Assembly: GCF_000337835.1 (NCBI RefSeq)
Contig: NZ_AOLM01000007.1
Coordinates: forward strand, 16,403 to 80,402
Length of the DNA: 64,000 bases
DNA from: Haloferax sulfurifontis ATCC BAA-897
GTDB taxonomy: Archaea; Halobacteriota; Halobacteria; Halobacteriales; Haloferacaceae
Direction: 5' to 3'
Shown: positions 17,979 through 27,268 of the stretch, piece after piece
How positions within the stretch are numbered: position 1 is the stretch's first letter
How the letters are laid out: each line of letters opens with the position of its first letter
Notes under the pieces: model-generated
Database searches by the model: none
What the model was told of the DNA's origin: nothing
Seen by the model: the letters and a program-made list of their open reading frames with translations, nothing else
Made by a program: the position numbers and the translations under genes

Positions 17979-18274
17979 GGCACCAGCCTCCCGAGGCGGC
18001 GAAGCCAGCGGTCGTAGCGCCGCCGCCAGCGGTCGCCGGCCTCGCCGGTCGCATACGACCGCGCCCACGACTGGATGCGGTCTTCGGGAAGGAACTCGCG
18101 GAGGATGATACCGAGGACGACCGCCGAGAGCACGCCGAGGAGGACCGAGTTCGCGGCGACGGCGAGGACCACGAGGCCGAGGACGACCGCCCCGAAGACG
18201 ACCATCGCCCCGAGACGGAAGCCGATGCGCTCGCCGTTCTCCAGCCAGAGCCGGATGCGTTGCTCCAAGCCCAT
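17972..18274 (-). CDS. Small two-helix membrane protein with basic tail
   Basis: 100 residues from the ATG at 18274 (ATGA overlap with the preceding gene). Membrane segments at ~22-40 and ~42-58, then an Arg/Trp-rich amphipathic tail (DRWRRRYDRWLRRLGRLVPW) that should sit on the inner membrane face. Confidence 0.55.
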   Translation of the reverse strand: MGLEQRIRLWLENGERIGFRLGAMVVFGAVVLGLVVLAVAANSVLLGVLSAVVLGIILREFLPEDRIQSWARSYATGEAGDRWRRRYDRWLRRLGRLVPW

Positions 18275-18651
18275 CACTCGGACCTCCAGAACGGGATGTC
18301 GATGTCGTCGGGGATGGGGAGTCGCGACCGACCCCGACGCCACAGCTCGTTGAACGCCGGGAGCCACCGCCACACTCCGATGCCGAGGAGGAACAGATGG
18401 ACGAACACCAGCGCGAGCGTCGCCCCGAACGAGATGACCGACAGCGTCGCCCAAAAGAAGATGAACACGATGTTCGCGTTGATCTGCTCGCGCGGCGTCG
18501 TCTGGCGAATCCCGAGCGCCCTCGGGACGAGCGACGCTATCCAGTTGATGGTATCGACGATGCTCGGCAGGAGGATGTCGTCGAGCGACCAGTTGGTCGC
18601 GTAGCCCCACGCGTTCCGAGCGAAGCCGCTCAGTTGCCCGCGGATGCTCAT
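18274..18651 (-). CDS. Small membrane protein
   Basis: 125 residues from the ATG at 18651, which overlaps the upstream stop as ATGA. A hydrophobic hairpin (NIVFIFFWATLSVISF and TLALVFVHLFLLGIGVW) spans ~60-98, preceded by an amphipathic region. Part of the membrane-protein run. Confidence 0.55.
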   Translation of the reverse strand: MSIRGQLSGFARNAWGYATNWSLDDILLPSIVDTINWIASLVPRALGIRQTTPREQINANIVFIFFWATLSVISFGATLALVFVHLFLLGIGVWRWLPAFNELWRRGRSRLPIPDDIDIPFWRSE

Positions 18652-18977
18652 TCGGACCCCTCCCCGGACTGCGCGAAGCCGTCGTACGACTCGCCGTGCT
18701 GGTGGGTCGGTTCGGAGCGACGGTAGACGTTCCACGTCGCGATGGCGTGGAGGACGCCGAAGTACAAGAGCGCGAGTTCGATGCCCGCGACGGCGAGCGC
18801 GCCGACGAACCCCATCGTGGTCGTGGTCGGCGTCGTTCCCGTGGCGTACAGGCCGTACAGACCGATGGCCGGGAAGACGACTCCGACCGCCACGTCGCCC
18901 GCTATCTCGTCGGCTTCGACGTCCTCACGGCGCTCGCGATACGTCGCCCGGACGGCCTGCCTGACTCTCGAAGCCAC
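18648..18977 (-). CDS. Small two-helix membrane protein
   Basis: 109 residues. A charged N-terminal helix (RQAVRATYRERREDVEADE) is followed by two membrane segments (about 28-46 and 55-83) and a polar tail. It overlaps both neighbours by a few bases, showing strict operon packing. Confidence 0.55.
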   Translation of the reverse strand: MASRVRQAVRATYRERREDVEADEIAGDVAVGVVFPAIGLYGLYATGTTPTTTTMGFVGALAVAGIELALLYFGVLHAIATWNVYRRSEPTHQHGESYDGFAQSGEGSE

Positions 18978-19642
18978 TACTCGTCACCTCCGATGAAGTC
19001 GAACGTTCCTTCGACGTGGCCGGCGTACTTCCCTGCCATTCGGCGGCCGAACGCGCCTTCGGGCGTCGTGTTGGTCTCGACGTACTCCTCGCGGAAGTCC
19101 ACGAGGTCGTCGGGGCCTTCCTCAGCGGCGAGACCCGACAGCGTCACGCGCTTGTCGACGCTCCGACTCGTCTCGTTGACGATTTCCGCCGACGTGACGT
19201 TGCCGGTCGTCTGGTTGATGTCCGCGACGAAGAACACAGTCTGGCCGTTGTCGCCGTCGTCGGTGTCGGTCTCACAGCGGATGCGAACCGTGTCGTAGTC
19301 GGTGTTCGCGACGATGCGCTCGTTGGCGTACGCGATGTACGTCTCGTTGTTCGCGTTGAACTCCGACTGGATGTCGAGCGCGCACTGGCGGGCGTCGCGC
19401 TTCGGTTCGCGAAGCGGGTTCGCGTAGGCGATGTTCTCTGCCGCGCCCTTGAAGAACGCACTCGCGGCTTTTGCCGCGCCGACCGGGTCTTCGGCGATGT
19501 CGACCGCCTTGCCGGTGAGCGCTTCGAGGAGGCCGGTGTCGCCGTCGTCTGTCTGTGCCGCCACCCCCATCGGCGCAACCGCGCTCGCGATGAGCGCGAC
19601 CACGAGGATGAGCGCGAGGCGGCGCTTCGATGCTTGGGTCAT
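18977..19642 (-). CDS. Secreted protein with Sec signal peptide
   Basis: 221 residues. Signal peptide RRLALILVVALIASAVAPMG with cleavage likely after VAA (residue ~29). The mature part has a helical stretch then a beta-rich, Asn-rich region with two Cys (near 88 and 123). Unrecognised; likely an extracellular subunit of the envelope module. Confidence 0.6.
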   Translation of the reverse strand: MTQASKRRLALILVVALIASAVAPMGVAAQTDDGDTGLLEALTGKAVDIAEDPVGAAKAASAFFKGAAENIAYANPLREPKRDARQCALDIQSEFNANNETYIAYANERIVANTDYDTVRIRCETDTDDGDNGQTVFFVADINQTTGNVTSAEIVNETSRSVDKRVTLSGLAAEEGPDDLVDFREEYVETNTTPEGAFGRRMAGKYAGHVEGTFDFIGGDE

Positions 19643-19807
19643 GGTGTCAGGGTGAGTTCATGAGTATGAGTGGATGGTCTGCGAGCGATGCGGTCGCGCC
19701 GCGAGACCGCGGCGCAAACACCCGGTGTCCGACTCGAACGGACGGTCGTGCCGACCACGAGACCGGGACGGGTGGGAGGAGTAGGGGTACAAGCGGGGTG
19801 GCCCGTG

Positions 19808-20053
19808 TTAGGGAAGCCAGCGGACCTCGCCACGGCCGGAGACGACCGCTTGGAGGTTGTTCTGCGCCCAGTACAGGTAGTAGCCGACGCGGCTGTTCTC
19901 GCCGAGGAGCGGCGTGCCTGTCGCGACTGCCCACAGGTTGTTGAGCAACCACACAGGGATGCCCGCGACGATGAGAACCGCGAGGGCCGCCACCATGTAC
20001 GGGATGACGACAGTGCCGAGAAGGAGGCGACGAGCGGCGTCAGTCCGGGCCAC
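19808..20053 (-). CDS. Small membrane protein, paralogue of the 20057 product
   Basis: 81 residues with one or two membrane helices (LLLGTVVIPYMVAALAVLIV, ~10-36). The C-terminus YYLYWAQNN...GRGEVRWLP matches YSLEWSFEQ...GKGEFEWLP of the adjacent gene product, so the two arose by tandem duplication. Function unknown. Confidence 0.55.
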   Translation of the reverse strand: MARTDAARRLLLGTVVIPYMVAALAVLIVAGIPVWLLNNLWAVATGTPLLGENSRVGYYLYWAQNNLQAVVSGRGEVRWLP

Positions 20054-20056
20054 GCG

Positions 20057-20335
20057 TCACCCCATTGACGGAAGCCACTCGAACTCACCCTTGCCGGTGA
20101 GCGAGTAGCTCGTTTGTTCAAACGACCATTCGAGTGAGTAGTGAACCCACCTGCCGACCGTCGACGACGAACGCAGGCCGTCGCGGTTCAGCACCAACTC
20201 GGCGAGCAGGTCGATGACCGCGAAGACGACGCCGAGGATGCCGATAACAAACGTGACGACGTAGCCGACGGTGAGTTGCCACACCATCGCCCACACCCGC
20301 CACAGCGCCCGTCGTCGGTAGGTGCCGAGTTGCAT
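20057..20335 (-). CDS. Small membrane protein, paralogue of the 19808 product
   Basis: 92 residues with a membrane hairpin (VGYVVTFVIGILGVVFAVID, ~23-47) and the shared C-terminal G-x-G-E-x-x-W-L-P signature. Only three bases separate it from its paralogue. The conserved aromatic tail may dock the same partner. Confidence 0.55.
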   Translation of the reverse strand: MQLGTYRRRALWRVWAMVWQLTVGYVVTFVIGILGVVFAVIDLLAELVLNRDGLRSSSTVGRWVHYSLEWSFEQTSYSLTGKGEFEWLPSMG

Positions 20336-20343
20336 CAGTTACC

Positions 20344-21360
20344 TCACAGCGCCGCCGAGCCGTAGCTGGAGACAGAGTTGATGATGCTGTCGGTGTAGCC
20401 AGCGCCGAGGCCACGGAACAGGTCGAACGTCTCGCCGAAGCTGAGGCCGTCGTTACCGGCGAGCGTGAACGTCGTCTCCGAGACGCCGTCGAAGCGCTCG
20501 TCGCCGTTGTTCATGATGGTGAGTTCTTCGGCGTCCGAGTCGTAGACTGCGTACGCCTCGTCATCGTCGAGGAAGTCCCACTCGGAGGACTTCTCGTTGA
20601 CGAACACCGGGATGAGGACCGTGCCGTCGTCGCCCTCTGCTTTCACCGTCATGAGCGGCAGGAACGCGCCGTCGTCCTTGTCCTCCGCGGCGAGCGCGAA
20701 GGCGTCAGCGACCGTGCCGTTCGCGAGGTTGACCTCGTGGCTCGCGTTCGAACCCGTCGCGACCGAGGCGAGTTCGAACGACGCGATGTTGGTGTCGTAG
20801 CTCGACGAAATCTGGCTGAGCCACGGGTGCTTCTCCTCAACCGTCACGTCGTTGTTCGTGAACGCGTCGCCGATGCGGTAGACTGCGCGGTCGGCCGTGT
20901 TGTTGAACGCGACGTCGATGACCGTCGCGTTGTCGGTGTCTTGGGTGTCCGTGATACGGACCTTGAAGGTCTTGTTCTCACCGTAGCCGACTGGGAGGTC
21001 CTCGAACTCGTCGTGGCTGATGTTCCACGCGTAGTGGTTGTTCGTGCTGTCGGTCACGTCTGCCGAGGAGTTGGTGTAGACCGACTCCATGTCGGCCACC
21101 GTCTCGCCGGTGTCAGGGTCGAGGATTTGCAGTCTCGCGTCCCCGCTCACGTTGGCGTCAAACGTCACTTCGACGTATGAGGAGTTCGAGGCGTTGGCGG
21201 TGAAGCCAGAGACCGTGTAGCCGTCGGTCCAGTCGGAGGTCGTGGTTGTGTTGGTCGATTCGGTGTCGATGCTTGGGGTCGCCGCGAACGCCCCGCCCGC
21301 GAAGACGGAGAGTGCGACGGTCAGCGCGAGCGCGATGCTCGCCAGTTTACTGTGTTGCAT
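20344..21360 (-). CDS. Secreted surface-type protein with signal peptide
   Basis: 338 residues. Signal peptide (LASIALALTVALSVFAGG) then a Thr/Ser/Asn-rich, strongly acidic, beta-rich mature protein with many N-x-S/T sequons (over ten), typical of glycosylated haloarchaeal surface or virion proteins. The last ~30 residues are mildly hydrophobic (FRGLGAGYTDSIINSV) and could associate with the membrane. A 134-base gap upstream suggests its own promoter and possibly high expression. A major coat or pilus-like component is a guess. Confidence 0.55.
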   Translation of the reverse strand: MQHSKLASIALALTVALSVFAGGAFAATPSIDTESTNTTTTSDWTDGYTVSGFTANASNSSYVEVTFDANVSGDARLQILDPDTGETVADMESVYTNSSADVTDSTNNHYAWNISHDEFEDLPVGYGENKTFKVRITDTQDTDNATVIDVAFNNTADRAVYRIGDAFTNNDVTVEEKHPWLSQISSSYDTNIASFELASVATGSNASHEVNLANGTVADAFALAAEDKDDGAFLPLMTVKAEGDDGTVLIPVFVNEKSSEWDFLDDDEAYAVYDSDAEELTIMNNGDERFDGVSETTFTLAGNDGLSFGETFDLFRGLGAGYTDSIINSVSSYGSAAL

Positions 21361-21494
21361 TGTATGTTGGAGATGTGGTTGGTTGCGCGTCGGTTCCGGA
21401 GTGTCCCGCCACGGCCGACGGTGGTGGGACGCCTCCTCCCTCGTACCTACAGGTCGCTGTTGGTGTCTTTCGAGAGCTCATGGTCTTGCGTATC

Positions 21495-22268
21495 TCACAA
21501 CTCGATATCCAGGTCGTCGAGCGACACGCCCTCGCCGGCTCCGTAGACAAGCGGGTAGACGTAGCGTCGAAGTCCAGCCTCGTAGCTGAACGACCCGACG
21601 GTGTTGTGCCACCAGTCGGACCGGCCACCGAAGCCGGTCATGACCCACGGCTGAGTGAGCGACCGGAGGTAAATCGCGTCGTCCCATCCGTTGTCCCACC
21701 ACGCCTGCATCTCGTCATCTGACAGGTGTTCGAGGTCGACGTCTTGGCCTTCCTCCGCGGTGAGGTAGTAGTGATGCCACGGGTTGACGACGTGGAGTGT
21801 CGGGTGGACCGCACCCTCGCTGTCGCCGAGGACCGTCGGTGGCGACCGACTCCATCCGCGGAGCCAATGGTACGCGGAAAACGCGACGTCGACGATTTCG
21901 TCGGTGGTCTCGTTGACCCGGACGTAGATGGGTTCGTGGTCCCCCCAATGGCTGTCGTAGCCGAGTGCAACGCCCTTCTGGAACGGGTACTCCGCCCAGT
22001 AGACCAATACGGTGTCGTCGAACTCAGTCGACCGCGCCACAAACGAGTAGAGCGCCGTCGGTGTGTTCGTCCCGAGGTCCCGGAGAACCAGACGCGGCTT
22101 GTAGCGGTTCAGCAGGTCGGGTTCGTATGTCCGTGTGACGTGGTCCGGCGTCGCGTCGTCGATAGTTTCCGACGCCGCCGAGACGCCGGCAGAGAACGTG
22201 CCGCCGACGAGCGCCCCGGCCGCGAGGGCCTTCCCACCCGCCCGAAGGAACTCTCGACGGGTTCGCAT
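21495..22268 (-). CDS. Tat-exported protein, His/Trp-rich
   Basis: 257 residues. The N-terminus TRREFLRAGGKALAAGALVGG is a twin-arginine signal (RREFLRAG), so it is exported folded. The mature part contains YDSHWGDHEPIYVRV and WHHYY, loosely like the H-x-x-DWEH core of NLP/Vps62-like proteins; I treat that as a weak similarity only. A single-base overlap couples it to the subtilase gene, so it could be a partner or substrate of the protease. Confidence 0.5.
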   Translation of the reverse strand: MRTRREFLRAGGKALAAGALVGGTFSAGVSAASETIDDATPDHVTRTYEPDLLNRYKPRLVLRDLGTNTPTALYSFVARSTEFDDTVLVYWAEYPFQKGVALGYDSHWGDHEPIYVRVNETTDEIVDVAFSAYHWLRGWSRSPPTVLGDSEGAVHPTLHVVNPWHHYYLTAEEGQDVDLEHLSDDEMQAWWDNGWDDAIYLRSLTQPWVMTGFGGRSDWWHNTVGSFSYEAGLRRYVYPLVYGAGEGVSLDDLDIEL

Positions 22269-23884
22269 CAGGCCGCCGCCCCCGTCAGTTCAATCCAGAG
22301 GCGAACGACCGACGACCCTGAGTAGCCCTCGTTCGCGAGGTCGCGCGCCCGTGCCGCGTCGGTCCGCGCGTCTTCTTGGCTCGTGTCGCGCTCGACGAGT
22401 CGCGTCGCGTTGTACGCGTCGACCATCCCGTTTCCGACCTCGGTCGTGCCGGCGTTCGGCATCGGTGCGGCCGAGTCCAAGAGCGCCGCCCGAAGTGCCT
22501 CGTGGTCACCCGCGAGCGACGGGTTCGCTTCGAGCGTGAGCGCCGCCACGCCAGAGACGACGGGCGTCGCCATGCTCGTCCCCGACAGCGTCGAGTTCGT
22601 CGGCAGGCCCGACGAGGAGTACACGCGAGCGGTGAGCTTCATCCCCGGCGCGCCGACGTCCGGCCCCTCGCCGTTCGTGACGCCGTTCGAGAAGTCCGAG
22701 ACGCCGCCATCCGGACCGACCTCCGAGAAGTACGCCGCGCCCGCGTTGTCGGGCGTCGTCGTGTTCGTCGCCGCGACGCCGATGACCCCTGCTTCGGGCA
22801 CGTCGGCCGGCGACGAGATGTAGCGGAGCGCCGGGTTCTCTTTCGAGTTCCCGACCGCGACCACGACGAGCGACACGTTGCCTTCGAGCGCTTCGGAGAG
22901 TTCGTCGGCGATGGTCGCCGAGTAGACCGCCGACCCGAGCGACATCGAGATGATGTCTGCGCCCTGCTCGTCGGCGTACTCGATGCCCTCGACGATATCT
23001 TGGGTGTTGCCGCCGCCGCTGTCCGAGAGCGCCTTGATGGGCATGACGTTCGCGCCCGGTGCGACGCCTTCCAGCGGTTCACCGGTCGTCGTGTTGTTCG
23101 GGTTCGCGGCTATCGCGCCCGCCACCCACGACCCGTGACCGTTGCCGTCAGCGACGGCCGCGCGACCCGTCTCGTTCGTGATAGTGTTCTTCGGCGAAAC
23201 GATGCGGTCCTGATAGACTGAGTCGTTGGCCGAGTCTTGGTAGTTGAGACCCGAGTCGATGACCGCGACCGTCACGCCCGTCCCGTTGACCGAGACGTTC
23301 GCTGGGTCAGCTCGAACTGCGCGCCGAGCGTCGGCCATCGTAGACTGGTTGGCGTCCTCGTTGAACGCCTGTCCCGATGCCGAGAACGCGGCCTCGCGAC
23401 CGAGCGTGACAAAGCGCGCCCCCGGTGGGCTCGCGAATGTAGATGCGTTCGAGAGCGTCGTGACCGGCTCCGTGTAATCGACCCGCGACGCGATGTCGAT
23501 GTGCTCGACGTACGACCGCGCCGCGAGGCCGTTCCCGAGGATGCGCGCCGCCCCGACGAGTCCGATGTCTTCGGGCGCGGCGGCGATGAGCGCACGGTTC
23601 GACTCGTTGTCGAGCGCGATGAGCGACCGGTCCTGCGAGTCGGCCCACGTCTCCATCGACCGCTCAGAGCCGTCTTCGAACGTGACGTAGAACGCGGGTT
23701 GGCCGTCGTAACTCGTGACGCCCGAGTCGTCGAACGACCCCAGACCCCAGTACGACGTCGCCTCTGTCGCGGCACCTGAGAAGACGCCGTCGAACGGCGA
23801 CCCAGAGGCGGCCATGACCGGCGCGGCCATCGGCGAGAGGACGAGTAACGTTGCGACTACCAGTGTGAGTGATTTGCGTTGCAT
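22268..23884 (-). CDS. Secreted subtilisin-like serine protease
   Basis: 538 residues, S8 family. The signal peptide (SLTLVVATLLVLSPMAAPV) has no twin arginines, unlike most halolysins. A propeptide-like region runs to about residue 200. The triad is Asp210 (VAVIDSG), His250 (GNGHGSWVAG) and Ser437 (SGTSMATP), with Asn346 as the oxyanion residue, so it should be active. The C-terminal ~60 residues are helical. Being in the operon of secreted proteins suggests it matures them or degrades the S-layer of a target cell. Confidence 0.85.
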   Translation of the reverse strand: MQRKSLTLVVATLLVLSPMAAPVMAASGSPFDGVFSGAATEATSYWGLGSFDDSGVTSYDGQPAFYVTFEDGSERSMETWADSQDRSLIALDNESNRALIAAAPEDIGLVGAARILGNGLAARSYVEHIDIASRVDYTEPVTTLSNASTFASPPGARFVTLGREAAFSASGQAFNEDANQSTMADARRAVRADPANVSVNGTGVTVAVIDSGLNYQDSANDSVYQDRIVSPKNTITNETGRAAVADGNGHGSWVAGAIAANPNNTTTGEPLEGVAPGANVMPIKALSDSGGGNTQDIVEGIEYADEQGADIISMSLGSAVYSATIADELSEALEGNVSLVVVAVGNSKENPALRYISSPADVPEAGVIGVAATNTTTPDNAGAAYFSEVGPDGGVSDFSNGVTNGEGPDVGAPGMKLTARVYSSSGLPTNSTLSGTSMATPVVSGVAALTLEANPSLAGDHEALRAALLDSAAPMPNAGTTEVGNGMVDAYNATRLVERDTSQEDARTDAARARDLANEGYSGSSVVRLWIELTGAAA

Positions 23885-23896
23885 GATGGACCTCTA

Positions 23897-26800
23897 TTAG
23901 ACTGCGACCGCGCTCCCGCCGGCTGTCGACCCGAGAGCGGGCGTCATGTCAGCCGGGACCGCGGCAGTCGCCCGGACAGCGACTGTGCCCACGAACGGGA
24001 CGTTGATGTCGGCCGTCCGAACCGCAATCCAATGTCGGACGCGGTCGAGCGTTCCGGGGTTGTTGTTGATGCGCAACGACAGCTCGCCGTCAGCGTCCGT
24101 CCAACTGCTAATCGTCGTCGATGACGAACTGCCCGACACTTCGCCGAATCGCGTGCTCGCGTCTCGCGTGATGGGTTGGGAGTCGCCGCGGTAGAGGAGT
24201 GCGTTGTCGTTGAGCGCCGCCGTGTGGTAGACGACCTCCACGTGCCTGTTCACGCTCTCACGGTCGTCGCCGCGAACCACGCGGACCGTCCGCGTCGAGT
24301 CCGACGACACCGAGAGGCCGGAGTCATAGACGTGGACCACGTTCGGAACGTCATCGCCTTGACCGACCTGCGCGGTGAACGAAACCGCACCTGACGAGTC
24401 GACGTCGACTGCGCCACTTTCCAGGCCGTCGCCGACCTGCGCGATAGTTCCGAACGGCGTTTCGACCGCCCGGATGCCCGTCGGCCGGTCGCGGTCAGCG
24501 CTCGCCGCCTTCACGCGAACCGGGAGGACGTGCTGGCGACCTTCGAAGTCCTCGAAGGTCAGCCGCGCCGTGTGAACGCCCTGCCCGCCCGTCTGGAACG
24601 TCACCTCGCCCGTCGAGTTGTTGACTGTCGTCGCGAGCGTCTGTCCGTTCGGGCCGTACGCTTCGGCGCTCACGACGCTCTTGAACGACGAGTCCTCGCC
24701 GGGGTTCAGCCGCATCGACAGCGTGTCGCTCGGTCCCGGCGACAGCGTCGACATCGACACCGACGACAGCGACGGCACCTCGCCGTCGTACGCCGGGTTC
24801 GACACCGACGAAGACGACGCCTTGCCGATGCCGTCGCCATTCGCGACTGTCACGTCGAACCGGACGCCTGCCACGTCGCTCGGCATCGGGTACTCCTCAA
24901 CGGTCACCGTCGACGAACCGAAGCCGGCCGCCGTCCCCGGCGACGATTCGATGTTGATGTACTCGTCGGAGATGACCTGACTCGTCCCGTTCGTGTAGTG
25001 CGCTTTCACGATGACGTTCTCAAGGTCGAGGCCGACGTCGAGGAACTCCTGCGACCATGTGACGGTGTCGCTTGCGCGTTCGACTGTCTCCTCGCCTGTC
25101 TCGATGGACGACTGCAGTTCCGACAGCGATTGCTGGAGCTTCGAGATGCGTTCGCGGAGTTCGGCATCGCTCGTCTCGTTGAGGTCGATGCCGACCGCGT
25201 CGTCACCGAGGAGGTCTTTGTACCGCTCTTGGAGTTTGTCGTTCTGTGTTCTGAGGTCGAACAACTCCTCGTAGAGGTCCTCCCTCTGCGTGCGCGTCAG
25301 GTCTTCAATCCGCTGTTGGAGCGCGCTCGGCAGTTCCGAGAACGACTCGTTGTTGAACAGTGAATCGAGCAGGCCGAGCTGTTCTTGGAACGCCGTGAGG
25401 TTGCCGTACTGCGGGTACGACACTTCGAGCAACGTGATGTCGACGTTCTGCTTCGGCGGCCGGACTGTCACCGGCGCGCTCGGCGAGTAGATAGTCGTGT
25501 TCTGGAGCTTTTCGATGGCCTCCAGCGACTGCTGTGTCTGTTGCTCGTTGAGGTCCTCCAGCGTCTCCGCGTCGACCTCGTAGTAGTCGCGGATACTCTG
25601 CTCGGTGAGGTTCTGCGGGTCTATCGGGATGTTCGGCGCTTTGCGCGCCGTCACCGTCACGACCTTCGCGTTCGACGGCACGTCGAGCGAGTAGTAGCCC
25701 GTCGCGTTCGTCGTCGTCGTCACCCGCTGGAGCGCGCCCGAGTTGAGTTGGTCCTTGATTGCCTGCGCGCCGTCGGTGAGCGTTCCGTTGATGGTTTTGA
25801 GTGCGTCGTCGAGCGATGGCGTCGGGTCCCCGACTTTGATGAGGTACGAGAAGTCCGACCCCTCAGCGCTCACACGGTAGATACCGTCGTTCAACGTGAC
25901 GGTCGCGTAGTTCAGTTCGGACGGGTCGGCGAAGCCACCACCGGCCGTCTCTGTCGTTTCACGGCGGTAGGTCGTCACGACCTCGCCAGTCGGGCTGAGC
26001 TTTTCGATGACTGCCGTCCCCTGTACGATGCGACCGGGGACCTGCGCGTCGTACTCGTGCTGGTTCAGGTAGCGGCCCCGTTGCGACGGGTCGCCCACGA
26101 CGAGTGCGAGTTCCTCGTTTGCGGGCACGTTCGCCCACATCGGGTTTTGGAGGTTCGACGAGTCGAGAATCCACGGAGCTGTTCCGACATCCGATTCGGA
26201 GTAGACGCCGACGTACTGCGCGTCGATCTGCGTGAGTCGGCCCGCCCCACCATCGTAGAGGTTGAACGACGATTCGAGTTGGTCCGTCCACACCGAAGGA
26301 ATCGGGTCTTGAAGCGACGACAGCGTGTCTTCGGCTTGGGCGACACTCGGTTGCGTGGCGACCATCGCCTCGACGGTCGCGTTCTCAACTGGTGCGCCAG
26401 ACTGGGTTTTGACCGTCCCGTCGATTGTGGGGCCTGAGGACCCACCACGGGTTATCTGCGACACACTCGAATTTTGAGTCACATAGTCAAAGTGGACCGG
26501 AGAATCAACAGGCAAATTATCCATTCCCAATCCGACAGTCCCAAAGTCCCCACCGTCAGTTTTTGAGAACTCTGCACCAGTGTAGTTAGCGAGGACTTCC
26601 CCATCTGGCTCTAATATTTTAATGTCGTATGTCTGCGAAGTGTAATTTATATTTTCAGCGCGAATCAGTCTCCACCCGTCAGTAGTCCGGTTTATTGTCA
26701 ATCCAGTGTTCTGTTCAATCCCGTCACCATTTCCGTCAACGGAGCCGTACCAAAGCTCCCCATTTTTTTGTATTTCAATCCAGACGTTCCAATTCGTGCT

Positions 26801-27175
26801 TGATTCCCGCCCCCACATGAAGACGTTTTCATCCCCATGGTAAGCAACAGAGACGTTTCTTGGGTTCCCGTATGATGTCTTTGTGCTGTTTTGTGCAAAG
26901 ATGTGCCTGTTGCTATCACTCCCCTCTATGAACGAAATCGACTGGTCACCATCATACGCGAGCGATGTGTTCGTCTCCCAGTATCCAGACGAACTCTCAT
27001 ACCCGTACAATATCCAATTCTCATGCAACTGAGAATCGGAGTATTCGAAGCTTGTGACATTATATTCGTCATCATTGCTGACAGCAGATGCAACCTGCAC
27101 AGTCGGTGCAAACAATGAAAATGTGATTAACAATACCATAACCACCGGGCCGACTTTCTCTGCTTTGTCAATCAT
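23897..27175 (-). CDS. Very large secreted adhesin-like protein
   Basis: 1092 residues, the longest product here. A signal peptide (VGPVVMVLLITFSLFAPTVQ) precedes a LamG-like beta-sandwich candidate (about 40-235: YWETNTSLAYDGDQSISF, DGWRLIRAENI, FGTVGLGMDN). A carboxypeptidase-regulatory-like strand set follows (TIDGTVKTQSGAPVENATVE), then mixed regions, a coiled coil (about 610-720) and a beta-rich end. No sortase-like or PGF anchor is seen. The N-terminal third is markedly AT-richer than the rest, suggesting domain exchange. Probably a cell- or host-recognition protein. Confidence 0.6.
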   Translation of the reverse strand: MIDKAEKVGPVVMVLLITFSLFAPTVQVASAVSNDDEYNVTSFEYSDSQLHENWILYGYESSSGYWETNTSLAYDGDQSISFIEGSDSNRHIFAQNSTKTSYGNPRNVSVAYHGDENVFMWGRESSTNWNVWIEIQKNGELWYGSVDGNGDGIEQNTGLTINRTTDGWRLIRAENINYTSQTYDIKILEPDGEVLANYTGAEFSKTDGGDFGTVGLGMDNLPVDSPVHFDYVTQNSSVSQITRGGSSGPTIDGTVKTQSGAPVENATVEAMVATQPSVAQAEDTLSSLQDPIPSVWTDQLESSFNLYDGGAGRLTQIDAQYVGVYSESDVGTAPWILDSSNLQNPMWANVPANEELALVVGDPSQRGRYLNQHEYDAQVPGRIVQGTAVIEKLSPTGEVVTTYRRETTETAGGGFADPSELNYATVTLNDGIYRVSAEGSDFSYLIKVGDPTPSLDDALKTINGTLTDGAQAIKDQLNSGALQRVTTTTNATGYYSLDVPSNAKVVTVTARKAPNIPIDPQNLTEQSIRDYYEVDAETLEDLNEQQTQQSLEAIEKLQNTTIYSPSAPVTVRPPKQNVDITLLEVSYPQYGNLTAFQEQLGLLDSLFNNESFSELPSALQQRIEDLTRTQREDLYEELFDLRTQNDKLQERYKDLLGDDAVGIDLNETSDAELRERISKLQQSLSELQSSIETGEETVERASDTVTWSQEFLDVGLDLENVIVKAHYTNGTSQVISDEYINIESSPGTAAGFGSSTVTVEEYPMPSDVAGVRFDVTVANGDGIGKASSSSVSNPAYDGEVPSLSSVSMSTLSPGPSDTLSMRLNPGEDSSFKSVVSAEAYGPNGQTLATTVNNSTGEVTFQTGGQGVHTARLTFEDFEGRQHVLPVRVKAASADRDRPTGIRAVETPFGTIAQVGDGLESGAVDVDSSGAVSFTAQVGQGDDVPNVVHVYDSGLSVSSDSTRTVRVVRGDDRESVNRHVEVVYHTAALNDNALLYRGDSQPITRDASTRFGEVSGSSSSTTISSWTDADGELSLRINNNPGTLDRVRHWIAVRTADINVPFVGTVAVRATAAVPADMTPALGSTAGGSAVAV

Positions 27176-27268
27176 GAATCAAAACGCCTCCTCTTCGATT
27201 TGTCGGCGTGTTAGTTCTGCGGTGATGCCACTCACGGAGTCTGATTTTTGTGATTTCATTGGTCTGGT

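Noticed and set aside
19700..19770. A T-arm-like hairpin on the minus strand (GTCCG-TTCGAGT-CGGAC)
   Set aside because: No acceptor stem of 7 pairs and no D or anticodon arm; TTCGA is very common in haloarchaeal DNA, so a chance 5-bp stem is expected once or twice in this window.
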